This document shows, in pieces, positions 36,564-46,062 of a stretch of DNA of 64,000 nucleotides. This DNA comes from Chitinophaga pollutisoli (GTDB lineage: Bacteria; Bacteroidota; Bacteroidia; Chitinophagales; Chitinophagaceae): assembly GCF_038396755.1 (NCBI RefSeq), contig NZ_CP149822.1, positions 1,302,001 through 1,366,000 of the forward strand, in the 5' to 3' direction. A model generated the notes under the pieces. It was not told the origin of the DNA. It ran no database searches and saw nothing but the letters and a program-made list of their open reading frames with translations. Every line of letters begins with the position of its first letter. The first letter of the stretch is position 1. Position numbers and translations under genes: made by a program.

Positions 36564-39398
36564 ATGCTCAGTGAATTGAGAAAAATCCTGCCCGAACGGC
36601 TGATCCGGGACAGGTATATCGACCTGGTGTCTTTCGCTTCCGACGCCGGATTTTACCACCTCGTTCCCAAAGCCGTGGTGCAACCGGAAACCGAGGAGCA
36701 GATCACCTTGCTTTCCAGGTTTGCGCGGCGCCACGGGATCCCGCTGGTTTTCAGGACAGGCGGCACGAGCCTTTCCGGCCAATCCATTACCGACGGGATA
36801 TTGGTAGACCTCAGCCTGCATTGGAAGAAAATATCCATCGAAGACGAGGGCGCGCGGGTACGGGTGCAACCGGGTATCACCGGCGCCATGGTGAATGCTT
36901 ACCTCAAAAAGCAGCAACGGAAAATCGGGCCCGACCCTTCCAGCATCAGCGCCGCCATGATCGGCGGGATCCTTTCGAACAACGCCAGCGGCATGTGTTG
37001 CGGAGTGAAGCAGAATTCATATCACACCGTCCGGCATCTGCGCTTCATGCTGCCCGACGGCAATTTTTTCAATACCGAGAATGAATCAGATTACGCGCGG
37101 TTCGAAACAGCCTGCCCGGATTTGTGTGGCACGTTGAAAGCTATCCGGCGGGATATTTGGGCCGATGCTTTGTTGTTCGAAAAGATCCGGAAGAAATACC
37201 AGGCGAAAACGACGATCGGATATTCCCTGAATGCATTCATCGACTACGAACATCCGCTCGACATCCTGGCGCACCTGCTTATCGGTGCGGAAGGAACGCT
37301 GGCATTCATCGCGGAGGCTGTTTTGGACACCGTGCCGGACTATCCCCACAAAGCCACAGCGCTGCTGTATTTCCCGACCATCGCCGCCGCCTGCGAGGCC
37401 ATCCGGCCGCTGACCGATCTGGGGGCGATGATGGTGGAACTGATGGACAGGGCTTCGCTCCGCGCCGTTGAAAACCTGGAAGGGATGCCCGCCATCGTCA
37501 AAACCCTGCCGGATGCGGCCACAGCGCTACTGATCGAATTCCAGGAAAACAGTCCGGAAGCGGTGGACCGAAGAGTGGAGGCCTTCCTGGCGCAGGCGCC
37601 GCAGTTATCGCTCCTCAACACCCCCATCTTCACGACCGAAGCCGGGGAACAGCAGTTTCTCTGGAAAGTCCGGAAGGGCCTTTTCCCCGCGGTGGGCGCG
37701 GTGAGGGCCAGCGGCACCACGGTGGTGCTGGAAGACGTGGCGTTCCCCATCGAAAAGCTCGGTGAAGCCATCGCGGATTTGCAGGCGCTGTTTCGGCAGC
37801 ACCGGTACGAGAACGCCATTATTTTCGGCCATGCGAAAGACGGGAATATTCATTTCGTGGTGACGCAGTCCTTCAATTCGCAAGTCGAAATCGACCGCTA
37901 CGACGCCTTCATCCGGGACGTAGTGGACATGGTGCTGCGGCACGAAGGCACTTTAAAAGCCGAGCACGGCACCGGACGGAATATGGCGCCATTCGTTGAA
38001 ACGGAATGGGGCGGAGATGCTTACGCGATCATCAAACGGATAAAAAACGCCGTGGACCCGCAAGGGATCTTCAACCCGGGCGTGATCGTCAACGATGATC
38101 CCGATGTGCATATCAAAAACCTCAAAAGCCTGCCCGCCGTGGAATCGGAAGTGGACCGGTGCATCGAATGCGGCTATTGCGAACACCGGTGCCCCAGCCG
38201 CGACCTCACGGCCACGCCGCGCAGGAGGATCGTTCTGCGGCGGGCGCTTAAAAACCTGGAGCTTTCGGGCGACAAGCGGCAACACCGCGCGCTGGCAAAA
38301 GCATTCCGTTTCGAAGGCCTGGATTCCTGCGCCGTGGACGGCTTATGCGCCACTGCCTGCCCAGTCGACATCAATACCGGCGACCTGGTCAAACGCCTGC
38401 GGCGCGAAAACCACTCCCCTGCCGCGAATACACTCGCGCTGGTAATTGCGCGGCAGTTTAAATCGGTGGAATGGATGGTAAGAAACGCACTTCGATTGGG
38501 GGCGAAAATCAACGCCACCTTCGGAAGCGGCACCATGACCGGCATAACGCAACTACTCCGCAAAGCGATCCCCGCATTGCCCGTTTGGCCGGCGGATGCG
38601 AGGCCGCCGGCGAAGTTGCGCCCGAATATACACACATCAAATTCCGGTAAAGCCGTCGTCTATTTCCCCGCCTGCATCTCCCGGGCGATGGGCACTTATG
38701 CAGGAGAAAAGAAAGATTTGATGGAAACATTCGGCAGCGTTTGCGCCAAAGCGGGGATCGACATGATTGTTCCCCGGGATATTTACGGTAGCTGTTGCGG
38801 GCAAATCTTCTCTTCCAAAGGATTCTTGCCCGCGTACGCCTTTACCGCCCGCAAGATCATGCGGCAATTATGGGAAAGCACCCGCCAAGGCGCGCTGCCG
38901 GTGGTAACGGACGTCAGCTCCTGCGCCTACACCCTGAAAACGATGCGCGGTGTACTGGATGAAGGCGACCAATTGCGTTTCGACCAGCTGACCATCCTCG
39001 ATTCGGTGGACTTCCTGCACGACATGGTGGTGCCCGTGGTGGGCGCGCGTGCCAATACGCGCAACATTGTGCTGCATCCCGTTTGCTCGCTTGAGAAAAT
39101 GAAAACGCAGGATAAATTCATTCGGGTGGCGCGGCACTTCGCGAATCAGGTGACAGTGCCCAAATCCGCCGGATGCTGCGGCATGGCGGGCGACCGTGGT
39201 TTCCTGTTCCCGCAGCTGACGCTGTCGGCCACGCTGCAGGAAGCCAGGGAAGTACAAAGCGGCACGTTCGACGGCTGCTATTCATCCACCAAAACCTGCG
39301 AGATCGCCCTATCGGAAGCCGTGAAAGCGAATTACATGTCGATACTATATCTGGCCGACGAAATGATGATCCCCCTTCACAACACCGACGTACAATAA
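36564..39398 (+). CDS. FAD- and 4Fe-4S-containing 2-hydroxyacid (D-lactate type) dehydrogenase
   Basis: This 944-residue fusion enzyme resembles the respiratory D-lactate dehydrogenase/GlcD-GlcF type. The N-terminal FAD_binding_4 domain has FRTGGTSLSGQSITDGILVD, then RVQPGITGAMVNAYL and IGGILSNNASGMCCG. The FAD-linked oxidase C-terminal domain shows FGHAKDGNIHFVV and KAEHGTGRNMAPFVE. Two ferredoxin-type clusters follow (CIECGYCEHRCPS, near residue 535, and CAVDGLCATACPVD). Two CCG cysteine-rich domains close the protein (GSCCGQIFSSKG, AGCCGMAGDRG). It should pass electrons from a 2-hydroxyacid to the quinone pool at the membrane. Its position right after the FAH hydrolase suggests that it oxidises lactate, or the equivalent product, released by that enzyme. 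Confidence 0.9.
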   Translation: MLSELRKILPERLIRDRYIDLVSFASDAGFYHLVPKAVVQPETEEQITLLSRFARRHGIPLVFRTGGTSLSGQSITDGILVDLSLHWKKISIEDEGARVRVQPGITGAMVNAYLKKQQRKIGPDPSSISAAMIGGILSNNASGMCCGVKQNSYHTVRHLRFMLPDGNFFNTENESDYARFETACPDLCGTLKAIRRDIWADALLFEKIRKKYQAKTTIGYSLNAFIDYEHPLDILAHLLIGAEGTLAFIAEAVLDTVPDYPHKATALLYFPTIAAACEAIRPLTDLGAMMVELMDRASLRAVENLEGMPAIVKTLPDAATALLIEFQENSPEAVDRRVEAFLAQAPQLSLLNTPIFTTEAGEQQFLWKVRKGLFPAVGAVRASGTTVVLEDVAFPIEKLGEAIADLQALFRQHRYENAIIFGHAKDGNIHFVVTQSFNSQVEIDRYDAFIRDVVDMVLRHEGTLKAEHGTGRNMAPFVETEWGGDAYAIIKRIKNAVDPQGIFNPGVIVNDDPDVHIKNLKSLPAVESEVDRCIECGYCEHRCPSRDLTATPRRRIVLRRALKNLELSGDKRQHRALAKAFRFEGLDSCAVDGLCATACPVDINTGDLVKRLRRENHSPAANTLALVIARQFKSVEWMVRNALRLGAKINATFGSGTMTGITQLLRKAIPALPVWPADARPPAKLRPNIHTSNSGKAVVYFPACISRAMGTYAGEKKDLMETFGSVCAKAGIDMIVPRDIYGSCCGQIFSSKGFLPAYAFTARKIMRQLWESTRQGALPVVTDVSSCAYTLKTMRGVLDEGDQLRFDQLTILDSVDFLHDMVVPVVGARANTRNIVLHPVCSLEKMKTQDKFIRVARHFANQVTVPKSAGCCGMAGDRGFLFPQLTLSATLQEAREVQSGTFDGCYSSTKTCEIALSEAVKANYMSILYLADEMMIPLHNTDVQ

Positions 39399-39410
39399 AC
39401 TACATCAACA

Positions 39411-40829
39411 ATGACAGCAAACGAGCAAGGCTTTATGCAAAGCGTGGGTAACTGCTTTGACAAAGCCGCGGAATTTACAAACTGGGACCCCGGCATCCTG
39501 GCACAGATCAAAGCCTGCAACGCTGTGTACAGCATGAAATTCCCCATTCGCCGCGACAACGGGCAGATTGAAGTGATCGAGGCATACCGGGCGCAGCATT
39601 CGCAGCATAAAACGCCCAGCAAAGGCGGCATCCGTTTTGCTGCCGAGGTGAACCAGGACGAGGTGATAGCCCTCGCATCTCTTATGACTTACAAATGCGC
39701 CATCGCCAACGTGCCCTTCGGCGGCGGGAAAGGCGGCATCAAAATCGATCCGGGAAAATATTCGGTGGAAGAACTGGAGCGGATCACCCGGCGGTATACG
39801 GCGGAGCTGGTCCGGAAGAACTTTATTGGTCCGGGTATTGACGTGCCCGCGCCGGATTACGGCACTGGCGCGCGGGAAATGGCGTGGATGGCGGATACTT
39901 TCCAGGGATTGCACCCGGGCGAGATCAACGCTTTGGGTGCGGTGACGGGCAAGCCCCTGGCCCAGGGTGGCGTCCGCGGCCGCAAGGAAGCTACGGGGCT
40001 GGGCGTGTTTTACGGGTTGCAGGAAATCTGCCGGATGCCCGCCGTGATGCAACGCATCGGCCTGGAACCGGGGATCGCGGGCAAGAAAGTAGTGGTGCAG
40101 GGATTGGGGAACGTGGGTTACCACGCCGCGAAATATCTCCAATCGGCAGGCGCTATCATTGTCGCCATCGCTGAGTTTGAAGGCGCGATTTACAACGAAA
40201 ACGGCCTTGACGTGGATGCCGTATTTGCACACCGCAACGCCACGCGCTCTATCCTGAACTTTCCTTCCGCCAAACATTTCCTTAACACTTCCGAAGCACT
40301 GGAATACCCCTGTGACATTCTCATCCCCGCCGCGCTGGAAATGGTGATCACCATCGGCAACGCGCACCGTATCCGGGCGAAAATCATCGGGGAAGCGGCT
40401 AATGGGCCGGTGTCATCGGGCGCAGACGAGATCCTCGCCAACAAAGGCTCACTTGTAGTCCCCGATATTTACCTGAACGCGGGCGGCGTTACCGTTTCCT
40501 ATTTCGAATGGTTGAAGAACCTGAGCCATGTGCGGTACGGCCGGATCGAGAAACGCTTTACAGAACACATGAACACGCGGATGATCGAGCAGATGGAGGA
40601 ACTTTCCGGCAAACAGATCAGCGCAGCCGCGCGCCAAAGCATCCTGTACGGCGCCAACGAAACCGACCTGGTGTACAGCGGGCTGGAAGAAACGATGATC
40701 GCAGGGGCCAGGGAGATCATGGACGCCTGGGAGGCTAACCCCGCCATTCCCGACATGCGGACAGCTGCATTTGTGGTGGCGATCAATAAAGTGGCCACGG
40801 CGTACAGTGAGCTTGGCATCTTTCCCTGA
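39411..40829 (+). CDS. Glu/Leu/Phe/Val dehydrogenase (glutamate dehydrogenase)
   Basis: This 472-residue oxidoreductase interconverts glutamate and 2-oxoglutarate plus ammonia. The N-terminal substrate domain has SKGGIRFAAEVNQDEV, the catalytic lysine in PFGGGKGGIKIDP and GPGIDVPAPDYGTGAREM. The Rossmann domain begins at VVVQGLGNVGYHAAKYL. ANGPVSSGADEIL and YLNAGGVTVSYFEW complete the family pattern. The gene ends the ppsA operon and is closed by a strong terminator. In context it may recycle the amino group handled by the class III aminotransferase at 51003, but a housekeeping nitrogen role is equally possible. Cofactor preference was not assessed. Confidence 0.92.
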   Translation: MTANEQGFMQSVGNCFDKAAEFTNWDPGILAQIKACNAVYSMKFPIRRDNGQIEVIEAYRAQHSQHKTPSKGGIRFAAEVNQDEVIALASLMTYKCAIANVPFGGGKGGIKIDPGKYSVEELERITRRYTAELVRKNFIGPGIDVPAPDYGTGAREMAWMADTFQGLHPGEINALGAVTGKPLAQGGVRGRKEATGLGVFYGLQEICRMPAVMQRIGLEPGIAGKKVVVQGLGNVGYHAAKYLQSAGAIIVAIAEFEGAIYNENGLDVDAVFAHRNATRSILNFPSAKHFLNTSEALEYPCDILIPAALEMVITIGNAHRIRAKIIGEAANGPVSSGADEILANKGSLVVPDIYLNAGGVTVSYFEWLKNLSHVRYGRIEKRFTEHMNTRMIEQMEELSGKQISAAARQSILYGANETDLVYSGLEETMIAGAREIMDAWEANPAIPDMRTAAFVVAINKVATAYSELGIFP

Positions 40830-40850
40830 ACTTTTTCCCCACAACAGGAA

Positions 40851-40876
40851 AAGCCTTGCAGATGCAAGGCTTTTTT
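40851..40876. terminator. Intrinsic terminator between convergent gdh and the region 7 operon
   Basis: AAGCCTTGC, a 4-base loop and GCAAGGCTT form a perfect 9-base stem followed by TTTT on the plus strand. On the minus strand the stem is followed by TTCC, so it may also help to end the long operon coming from the right. Confidence 0.88.
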
Positions 40877-40896
40877 AATGTACTCATCGTTGCCTG

Positions 40897-42243
40897 TTAA
40901 TTTTTGGATATTGATGCGTCATCTTTTATTTTGATATCTTCCAAACGGCTGCGGAGCCTTTCGATATATTTATCGGGCGCCTCCGGCAAGGGAAACCCCG
41001 GCTGCGGGTTTGCGCGGACTGTCAGCAGCGCCTGCAGGGCCTGGCTAGCGTCCTTCAAATCGCAATCAAATTTCTTCACCTGGTATTTTTCAGGAATGCT
41101 GGCTTCCCAGGTGCTGCGGTTCTCAATAAACCGGATGACCTGCTCCAGCGAGTGTTTCGAAGTGCTATCGGCGATGAAGCCGGCGAATTCGCTCACCGAT
41201 TGTTCCGGCGTCCGGGAAGGGTCCTGGCAGAACATTCCGAAGGCGTACACATTCATGGCCTCAATTTCGGAACCTGGACCGTCGGTAAAGCTGAAGATCC
41301 CGTTCAACCCCGCGTTCCGTGCATCGGAAACGATCCGGTGCAGGTAACGGGTCTCCGCCTGGGTGGGGTGTTTCTGCCCGCTGTATCCGGTGTAGCCGTC
41401 GTCCACTTCATCGATGAGGAAATGCGCCCATCCCCACAAATGTTTCACACCGCGCGCCTTCAGCTTTTCGACATCGGCGGCCACGGGATATGGCTCCGGA
41501 TCGCGTTTGGCGTCCGCATAAGCTTTGAAAGCCAGGGAGCGGTAATAATTATGCAAAGGGAATTCGATGCCGCAATCTTTGGTTATGAAACGCTCGTTGG
41601 TGGCGATCATCTTTCCGTAAGCCACTTCCTTGTCCCAAAAATCGACGTAAAAGGGGTTGATCGTTTTATCATCCCAATGGGTGACGGCCCAGATATTGGC
41701 GTTGTAGAAAGCCTGGGGCGCTTCCTTCCTGACGATCGCCTGCACTTTACCGGACATCTCCATCCATTTTTCGATGCCGCTGCGGCCCAGGGGCACAGGC
41801 GCACCGCCGGGATCACCGCCGAAGAACGAAAAGAAATCCGCCTTCGACAGCAACTTCACGCCTGTGGCAATATCATCGAGGCGCATGGCCATCGAATCTT
41901 TGCTATTCGGGTTGAAAGTATCCCACCATTGCAACGGGTGGGGAGAAATATTCGACTGGATGATGACGCCCACTTTGAAGCCGGCACGCTGCGCATCCGC
42001 GATGCCCTTCGCTATACGTTCGTAAAACGCCGCGTGTTCAGCCCTGGGCAGCGATACAGCGATATCGATAAATTGGAGGGTATTGTACCCACAGGCTTTC
42101 CAGAAGCGATAATGCTGCTCCCCCGCAGGATGGAAGGCATATAAACCCACCGTGGGAATGCCTGCTTGCTGCTTTTGCTGCGCGCAGGCATTCCATACGC
42201 CGGAGATGCAAATCAACAAGACAAATAATGCTATGTTTTTCAT
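40897..42243 (-). CDS. Uncharacterised secreted TIM-barrel-like protein, DPGG family subtype II
   Basis: A 448-residue secreted protein, probably a lipoprotein (C20 in VWNAC). It aligns block by block with the lipoprotein at 22683-24032: GLYAFHPAG strand, WKACGYNTLQF, FFGGDPGGAPV with D144, YNANIWAVTHWDDKTINPFYVDFWDKE, PLHNYYRSLAF, LIDEVDDGYTGY, THPTQAETRY-like block and NRSTWEASIPE. It is the last gene of an operon with three subtype I relatives, beginning 10 bases after the nearest one. Secretion and invariant acidic residues suggest an extracellular hydrolase. I recognise no described family. Confidence 0.7.
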   Translation of the reverse strand: MKNIALFVLLICISGVWNACAQQKQQAGIPTVGLYAFHPAGEQHYRFWKACGYNTLQFIDIAVSLPRAEHAAFYERIAKGIADAQRAGFKVGVIIQSNISPHPLQWWDTFNPNSKDSMAMRLDDIATGVKLLSKADFFSFFGGDPGGAPVPLGRSGIEKWMEMSGKVQAIVRKEAPQAFYNANIWAVTHWDDKTINPFYVDFWDKEVAYGKMIATNERFITKDCGIEFPLHNYYRSLAFKAYADAKRDPEPYPVAADVEKLKARGVKHLWGWAHFLIDEVDDGYTGYSGQKHPTQAETRYLHRIVSDARNAGLNGIFSFTDGPGSEIEAMNVYAFGMFCQDPSRTPEQSVSEFAGFIADSTSKHSLEQVIRFIENRSTWEASIPEKYQVKKFDCDLKDASQALQALLTVRANPQPGFPLPEAPDKYIERLRSRLEDIKIKDDASISKN

Positions 42244-42253
42244 ATAACTGCAG

Positions 42254-43810
42254 CTATTTCGTTTTCAAATCTGCCAAAGTCGATTTCATGGCGTTGAGGA
42301 GCCGGGGCGTGTAGGTCTGCACCTTTTCATAGGCATCGGCCGTGCGTTCGGCCGGCGTGGCGCCATCGCCGCGCTCCCACCAGGGCTGGTCCGACAGGAA
42401 GGGCTGCAGGTGCGCCAGGGGAAAGGCTTTCAACGTCTCCGTCATGGCCGGCCAATGCCAATAGCTTTTATAGCCGTGCCTTTGCTGCCATCCATCCGCC
42501 GATGCGATAAATTCCGTGAATGCTTTCATGTTCTCCGCCGAACGGATGTCTGCGTTTTTCGCCAGCATGTCCCGCAAGGTAAACAGCGACGCCGTCATCC
42601 GCAGTTGCGCGATCAGATCCCCGACGAACCGCTTTGGATCGCCGAAGAGCAGGCCGCTTAATTTGCCGGGCTTCAGCTTTGTTTGCTGCAGGCGAGCCAG
42701 CTGCTTTTCGGCGGCTTTAATCCGCGCGATATCCGCGCCTTGCAGCGCTTCCCATCCGGCAACGATGGCATCCCCCGCCCCACCGATCAGCTGGTTGGCG
42801 AAAGCGATGTAATCAGCACGTTCCGCCGGCAGGCCCGCTGCGCCTCTTGCAAAAGCGAACGTATTGGGCAGTTGCATGCAATGCGTTTGCGCGTTGCCGA
42901 AAACCCCGCGGCTGCCTTTGCGCGTTCCCGCATCGTGGGCGCCAGGGCCGTAATTTGTCATCGGGAAAGATGGCTCCCCCTCGATGGCGCCGTAGTTATA
43001 CGCCAGCACCCGGTCCTGCATTGTGGAATCGATCTGTGCACCGTAGCCCAGCCAATGGGTCGCGATGCCCCAGGGGTCTATGCGCTGCCGGTTGATCAGG
43101 GAAAGCGCATCCTGTATTTCGGATTGCTGCCCCATTTTGAAGTTCCCTGTGGCGTGGAATCTTCCATAAGACTCCCAGCCCGTCCAGGCCCAGTAATAGA
43201 TTTCAATGCCCGGCCGCAGGCGGTCCAACATCCGCCGGTGCGCCGCCATGAGGTAGGCGAACTCGATGTTGGTGGAATTGGGGTAACCGCCCGGGTCGCT
43301 GTCGATCATGAAAATCCCGTCGCATTGCCGGAGCGGGCCCATCAGCGTTTCCCGCCACGACATCAGCTTACCCAGCTGCTGCGGATCGCCGGGGTCGATG
43401 TATTCATCCACACCATACACCGGCCGGTTTTCAAATGTGTATTGCGCCGCCAATTCGTTTTTCGCGCGGATGTTCGGGCACAGTACCACAAAAGCCTTCA
43501 TGTTAAATTCCCGGTGCGCCAGTTCGATTATCGCTTTTGTTTTCTCCAGCTGGCGCTGATCGCCCGGCGTGAGCGGCTCGGGCATCGTTTCGAGCATGGG
43601 CCAGATCAGGATGCTGTTGTATCCCAGATGCCGGAGCCCGCCGAGGTAATTGCGCCAATCGTCCAGCGTCCACGTCCGCGCGGCGTATGGATGGTTGTAG
43701 GACCAGCCCAGGTGGATATACATCCCCCGTAACTCATTTACCTTCTCCTGTGCCGCCACGGGATGGAAGCATATTATCATCCAACAGGCAATTACCAGGC
43801 GCCGGATCAT
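42254..43810 (-). CDS. Uncharacterised secreted TIM-barrel-like protein, DPGG family subtype I (copy A)
   Basis: A 518-residue protein with a signal peptide ending near AAQ (residue 21). Conserved blocks shared with copies B and C: GMYIHLGWSYNHPYAARTW, DW..YL..LRHLGYNSILIWPMLETMP, FVVLCPN, a DSDPGGYPNSTNIEF loop with D170 and D172, then YNYGAIEGEPSFP, QLPNTFAFARGA and GWEALQG. The first 300 residues look like a TIM barrel; the rest is helical. It overlaps copy B by 4 bases (ATGA), so the two are translationally coupled. It differs most from B and C (for instance LGW instead of QHW), so it may have another specificity. Confidence 0.7.
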   Translation of the reverse strand: MIRRLVIACWMIICFHPVAAQEKVNELRGMYIHLGWSYNHPYAARTWTLDDWRNYLGGLRHLGYNSILIWPMLETMPEPLTPGDQRQLEKTKAIIELAHREFNMKAFVVLCPNIRAKNELAAQYTFENRPVYGVDEYIDPGDPQQLGKLMSWRETLMGPLRQCDGIFMIDSDPGGYPNSTNIEFAYLMAAHRRMLDRLRPGIEIYYWAWTGWESYGRFHATGNFKMGQQSEIQDALSLINRQRIDPWGIATHWLGYGAQIDSTMQDRVLAYNYGAIEGEPSFPMTNYGPGAHDAGTRKGSRGVFGNAQTHCMQLPNTFAFARGAAGLPAERADYIAFANQLIGGAGDAIVAGWEALQGADIARIKAAEKQLARLQQTKLKPGKLSGLLFGDPKRFVGDLIAQLRMTASLFTLRDMLAKNADIRSAENMKAFTEFIASADGWQQRHGYKSYWHWPAMTETLKAFPLAHLQPFLSDQPWWERGDGATPAERTADAYEKVQTYTPRLLNAMKSTLADLKTK

Positions 43811-45372
43811 GGCTTTTGATTTTCCATTTCCTGCAATGCCACTTTCATGGATTTGATCAGGCGGGGCGTATAATCCTCCAACCGCGCCATCCCGTTTTTC
43901 ACTTTATCAAAAGGCGTTTCCCCTTCATCACTTACCCAGGTGAGGGTGGCGAGGGTAGCGTCGAGTTGTTTTGATTTGAGTTTCGCCAATGTTTCCTGCA
44001 TGGCCGGCCAGTACCAGTGATTGCTGTATCCGTGCGTGCCCTGCCAGGTTTCTGTGGCGGCGATAAAGGCTGCCAGTTTCTTTTTCACGACAGCCTGCTG
44101 CGGCGTTCCGTTTAATGCTGTTTTCAGTTCATGCATCGCGCTGACAACGCGAAGCTGCAGCACCAGGTCGTTCACGAACCTCGCGGGATTCCGGAATAGC
44201 AGCCCTTCGAGCCGGCCGCTTTTCAGCGAAGCGGGTTTCAGGGCGGTAAGGTTCCTGATGCAATTGTTCATTCTCGCCACATCTTCGCCCTGCAGCGCTT
44301 CCCAGCTATCCACGATAAGTTTTCCCTGGCCGGGTATGAGATCGTTGGCGAATGTGATGTAATCTTCGGTGGCAACGGGTTTGCCCTGTGCGCCCCTGGC
44401 AAAGGCGAATGTGTTCGGCAACTGGATGCAATGCGTTTGCGCGTTGCCCATCGTGCCGCGTTGCCCGCCGTTCTTACCGCCGTTGTAGGCCCTGTCGCCG
44501 CCGTAGAGGGTGAACGGGAAAGAAGGCTCACCTTCAATCGCGCCGTAGTTGTAGGTGATGACGCGGTTCCCCATGCCGAGGGAGTCCGCAATACCCGGAC
44601 CGTAGCCGCTGCCCACACCCCAGGGCTCCATGCGCTGGCGGGAAAGCAGGCTGATCGCGTCCATGATTTCGGAGGGCTCGCCGCGCTTCAGTTCTCCCGT
44701 GGCGTAAAAATGCCCATACGACTGCCAGCCGAAGTTGGCCCAGTAATCTACCTGGATACCTTTGCGCAGGCGGTCCAGCATTTTACGATGGGCTTGCAGC
44801 AGGTACACGAATTCCATGTTGGTGGAGTTGGGATAACCGCCGGGGTCGCTGTCGATAATCGACATACCATCCGCTTTTGCCAGCGGCCGGAACAGCTCTT
44901 CCCGCCATGCCATCAGCTTACCGAATGCCACAGGGTCTCCGGGATCCACGCGCTCGTCCGTATGGAAGAAAGGCCGCTTCTCGAATGTATATTTCCTACC
45001 TTCTTCGCTTTTGGGGGAAACATTCGGACAAAACACAATGGTAACCCGCATATCGTAGTCGGCATGCGCCATATCGATCACTCTGGCGATCTTTTGCAGG
45101 TTGGCTTCATCGCTGGGCGTCAGCGGGTTGGGCATAATTTCCAGCATGGGCCAGATCAGGATGGAATTAAATCCCAGTTTATGAATGCCATCCAGGTAAC
45201 CTTTCCAGTCCTCCAAAGACCAGGTTCTGGCAGCGTAAGGGTTGTTGTAAGACCAGTGCTGGTGGATGTACATCCCTACTTCCTTCCTGTTCGCGTTTTG
45301 CTGTGCTTTCACCTGCGTGACCAGGCACATCGCCATGAAAGCGATCAATGATAATCTCAACTGTAACTTCAT
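43807..45372 (-). CDS. Uncharacterised secreted TIM-barrel-like protein, DPGG family subtype I (copy B)
   Basis: A 521-residue secreted protein with the signal peptide ending VKAQ (residue 24). It carries GMYIHQHWSYNNPYAARTW, ILIWPMLEIMPNPLTPSDE, FCPNVSPKSEEGRKYTFE, DSDPGGYPNSTNMEFVYLL with D174, YNYGAIEGEPSFPFTLYGG, GNAQTHCIQLPNTFAFARG and SWEALQGED. It is very close to copy C at 48299, clearly closer than to copy A, so at least two duplications occurred. It starts 31 bases after the SGNH hydrolase stop. Confidence 0.7.
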   Translation of the reverse strand: MKLQLRLSLIAFMAMCLVTQVKAQQNANRKEVGMYIHQHWSYNNPYAARTWSLEDWKGYLDGIHKLGFNSILIWPMLEIMPNPLTPSDEANLQKIARVIDMAHADYDMRVTIVFCPNVSPKSEEGRKYTFEKRPFFHTDERVDPGDPVAFGKLMAWREELFRPLAKADGMSIIDSDPGGYPNSTNMEFVYLLQAHRKMLDRLRKGIQVDYWANFGWQSYGHFYATGELKRGEPSEIMDAISLLSRQRMEPWGVGSGYGPGIADSLGMGNRVITYNYGAIEGEPSFPFTLYGGDRAYNGGKNGGQRGTMGNAQTHCIQLPNTFAFARGAQGKPVATEDYITFANDLIPGQGKLIVDSWEALQGEDVARMNNCIRNLTALKPASLKSGRLEGLLFRNPARFVNDLVLQLRVVSAMHELKTALNGTPQQAVVKKKLAAFIAATETWQGTHGYSNHWYWPAMQETLAKLKSKQLDATLATLTWVSDEGETPFDKVKNGMARLEDYTPRLIKSMKVALQEMENQKP

Positions 45373-45403
45373 CTTGCAATATTTTTAAACTGATTTGTTC
45401 TGA

Positions 45404-46033
45404 TTATTGATAGCTGCGTTCTATGGCTTTCTCCAGCAGCGGCCGCATTTTTTCGTATCCCGCGCGGTTGGGATGAACGCCATCCCCCGTCAGAGCCCTA
45501 TCCAGCCCTCGTTGCGCATTGGCCAATACGGGAAAATAATCCACATATGGAATCCCTTCTTCCCGGCAATAATTACTGATTTTATCGTTCAGTGCGGCGA
45601 TGAGCGGCACGGGCTTCACGGATTTGCAGCAGGCATATTCATAGGCGGGGATCACCGAGCACAGGATTACGCTGATACCGTTGGCTTTCGCCAGCGCGGC
45701 CATTTTCACGATATGCTGGAATATCGAATCAACTGGCAAATGTCCACCAAGTCCCGCGATATCGTTGGTACCGCCGAGGATCACCACTGCATGGGGATGC
45801 AAATCCAGCACATCCGCCTGGAAGCGCGCCAGCATCTGGCGCGTCGTTTGCCCGCCGATGCCTTTATTGATGAAAGGCTTGCCGGTAAAGAATTCCGGCA
45901 TCAGGGCCTGCCAGCCTTGCGTGATGGAATCGCCCATGAAAACAACGGGCTTTTTCCGTTCCTCTGCGCGCTTCGTTGCCGCGCAGCCCAGCACCAGGCA
46001 GCACAACACAACCCATGTAAAACGGTAAGTCAT
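45404..46033 (-). CDS. SGNH/GDSL-family hydrolase lipoprotein
   Basis: This 209-residue lipoprotein (lipobox cysteine C17, LVLGC) shows all four SGNH blocks: VVFMGDSITQGW (block I, catalytic Ser), NKGIGGQTTRQML (block II, Gly), ILGGTNDIAG (block III, Asn) and DGVHPNRAGYEKM (block V, Asp and His). Proteins of this kind are esterases or acetyl-xylan/carbohydrate deacetylases. Its place inside an operon of secreted putative hydrolases suggests that it removes ester groups from the same polymer before or during cleavage. Confidence 0.9.
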   Translation of the reverse strand: MTYRFTWVVLCCLVLGCAATKRAEERKKPVVFMGDSITQGWQALMPEFFTGKPFINKGIGGQTTRQMLARFQADVLDLHPHAVVILGGTNDIAGLGGHLPVDSIFQHIVKMAALAKANGISVILCSVIPAYEYACCKSVKPVPLIAALNDKISNYCREEGIPYVDYFPVLANAQRGLDRALTGDGVHPNRAGYEKMRPLLEKAIERSYQ

Positions 46034-46062
46034 AAATATTGGATATTAACATTCGGCGCCGG

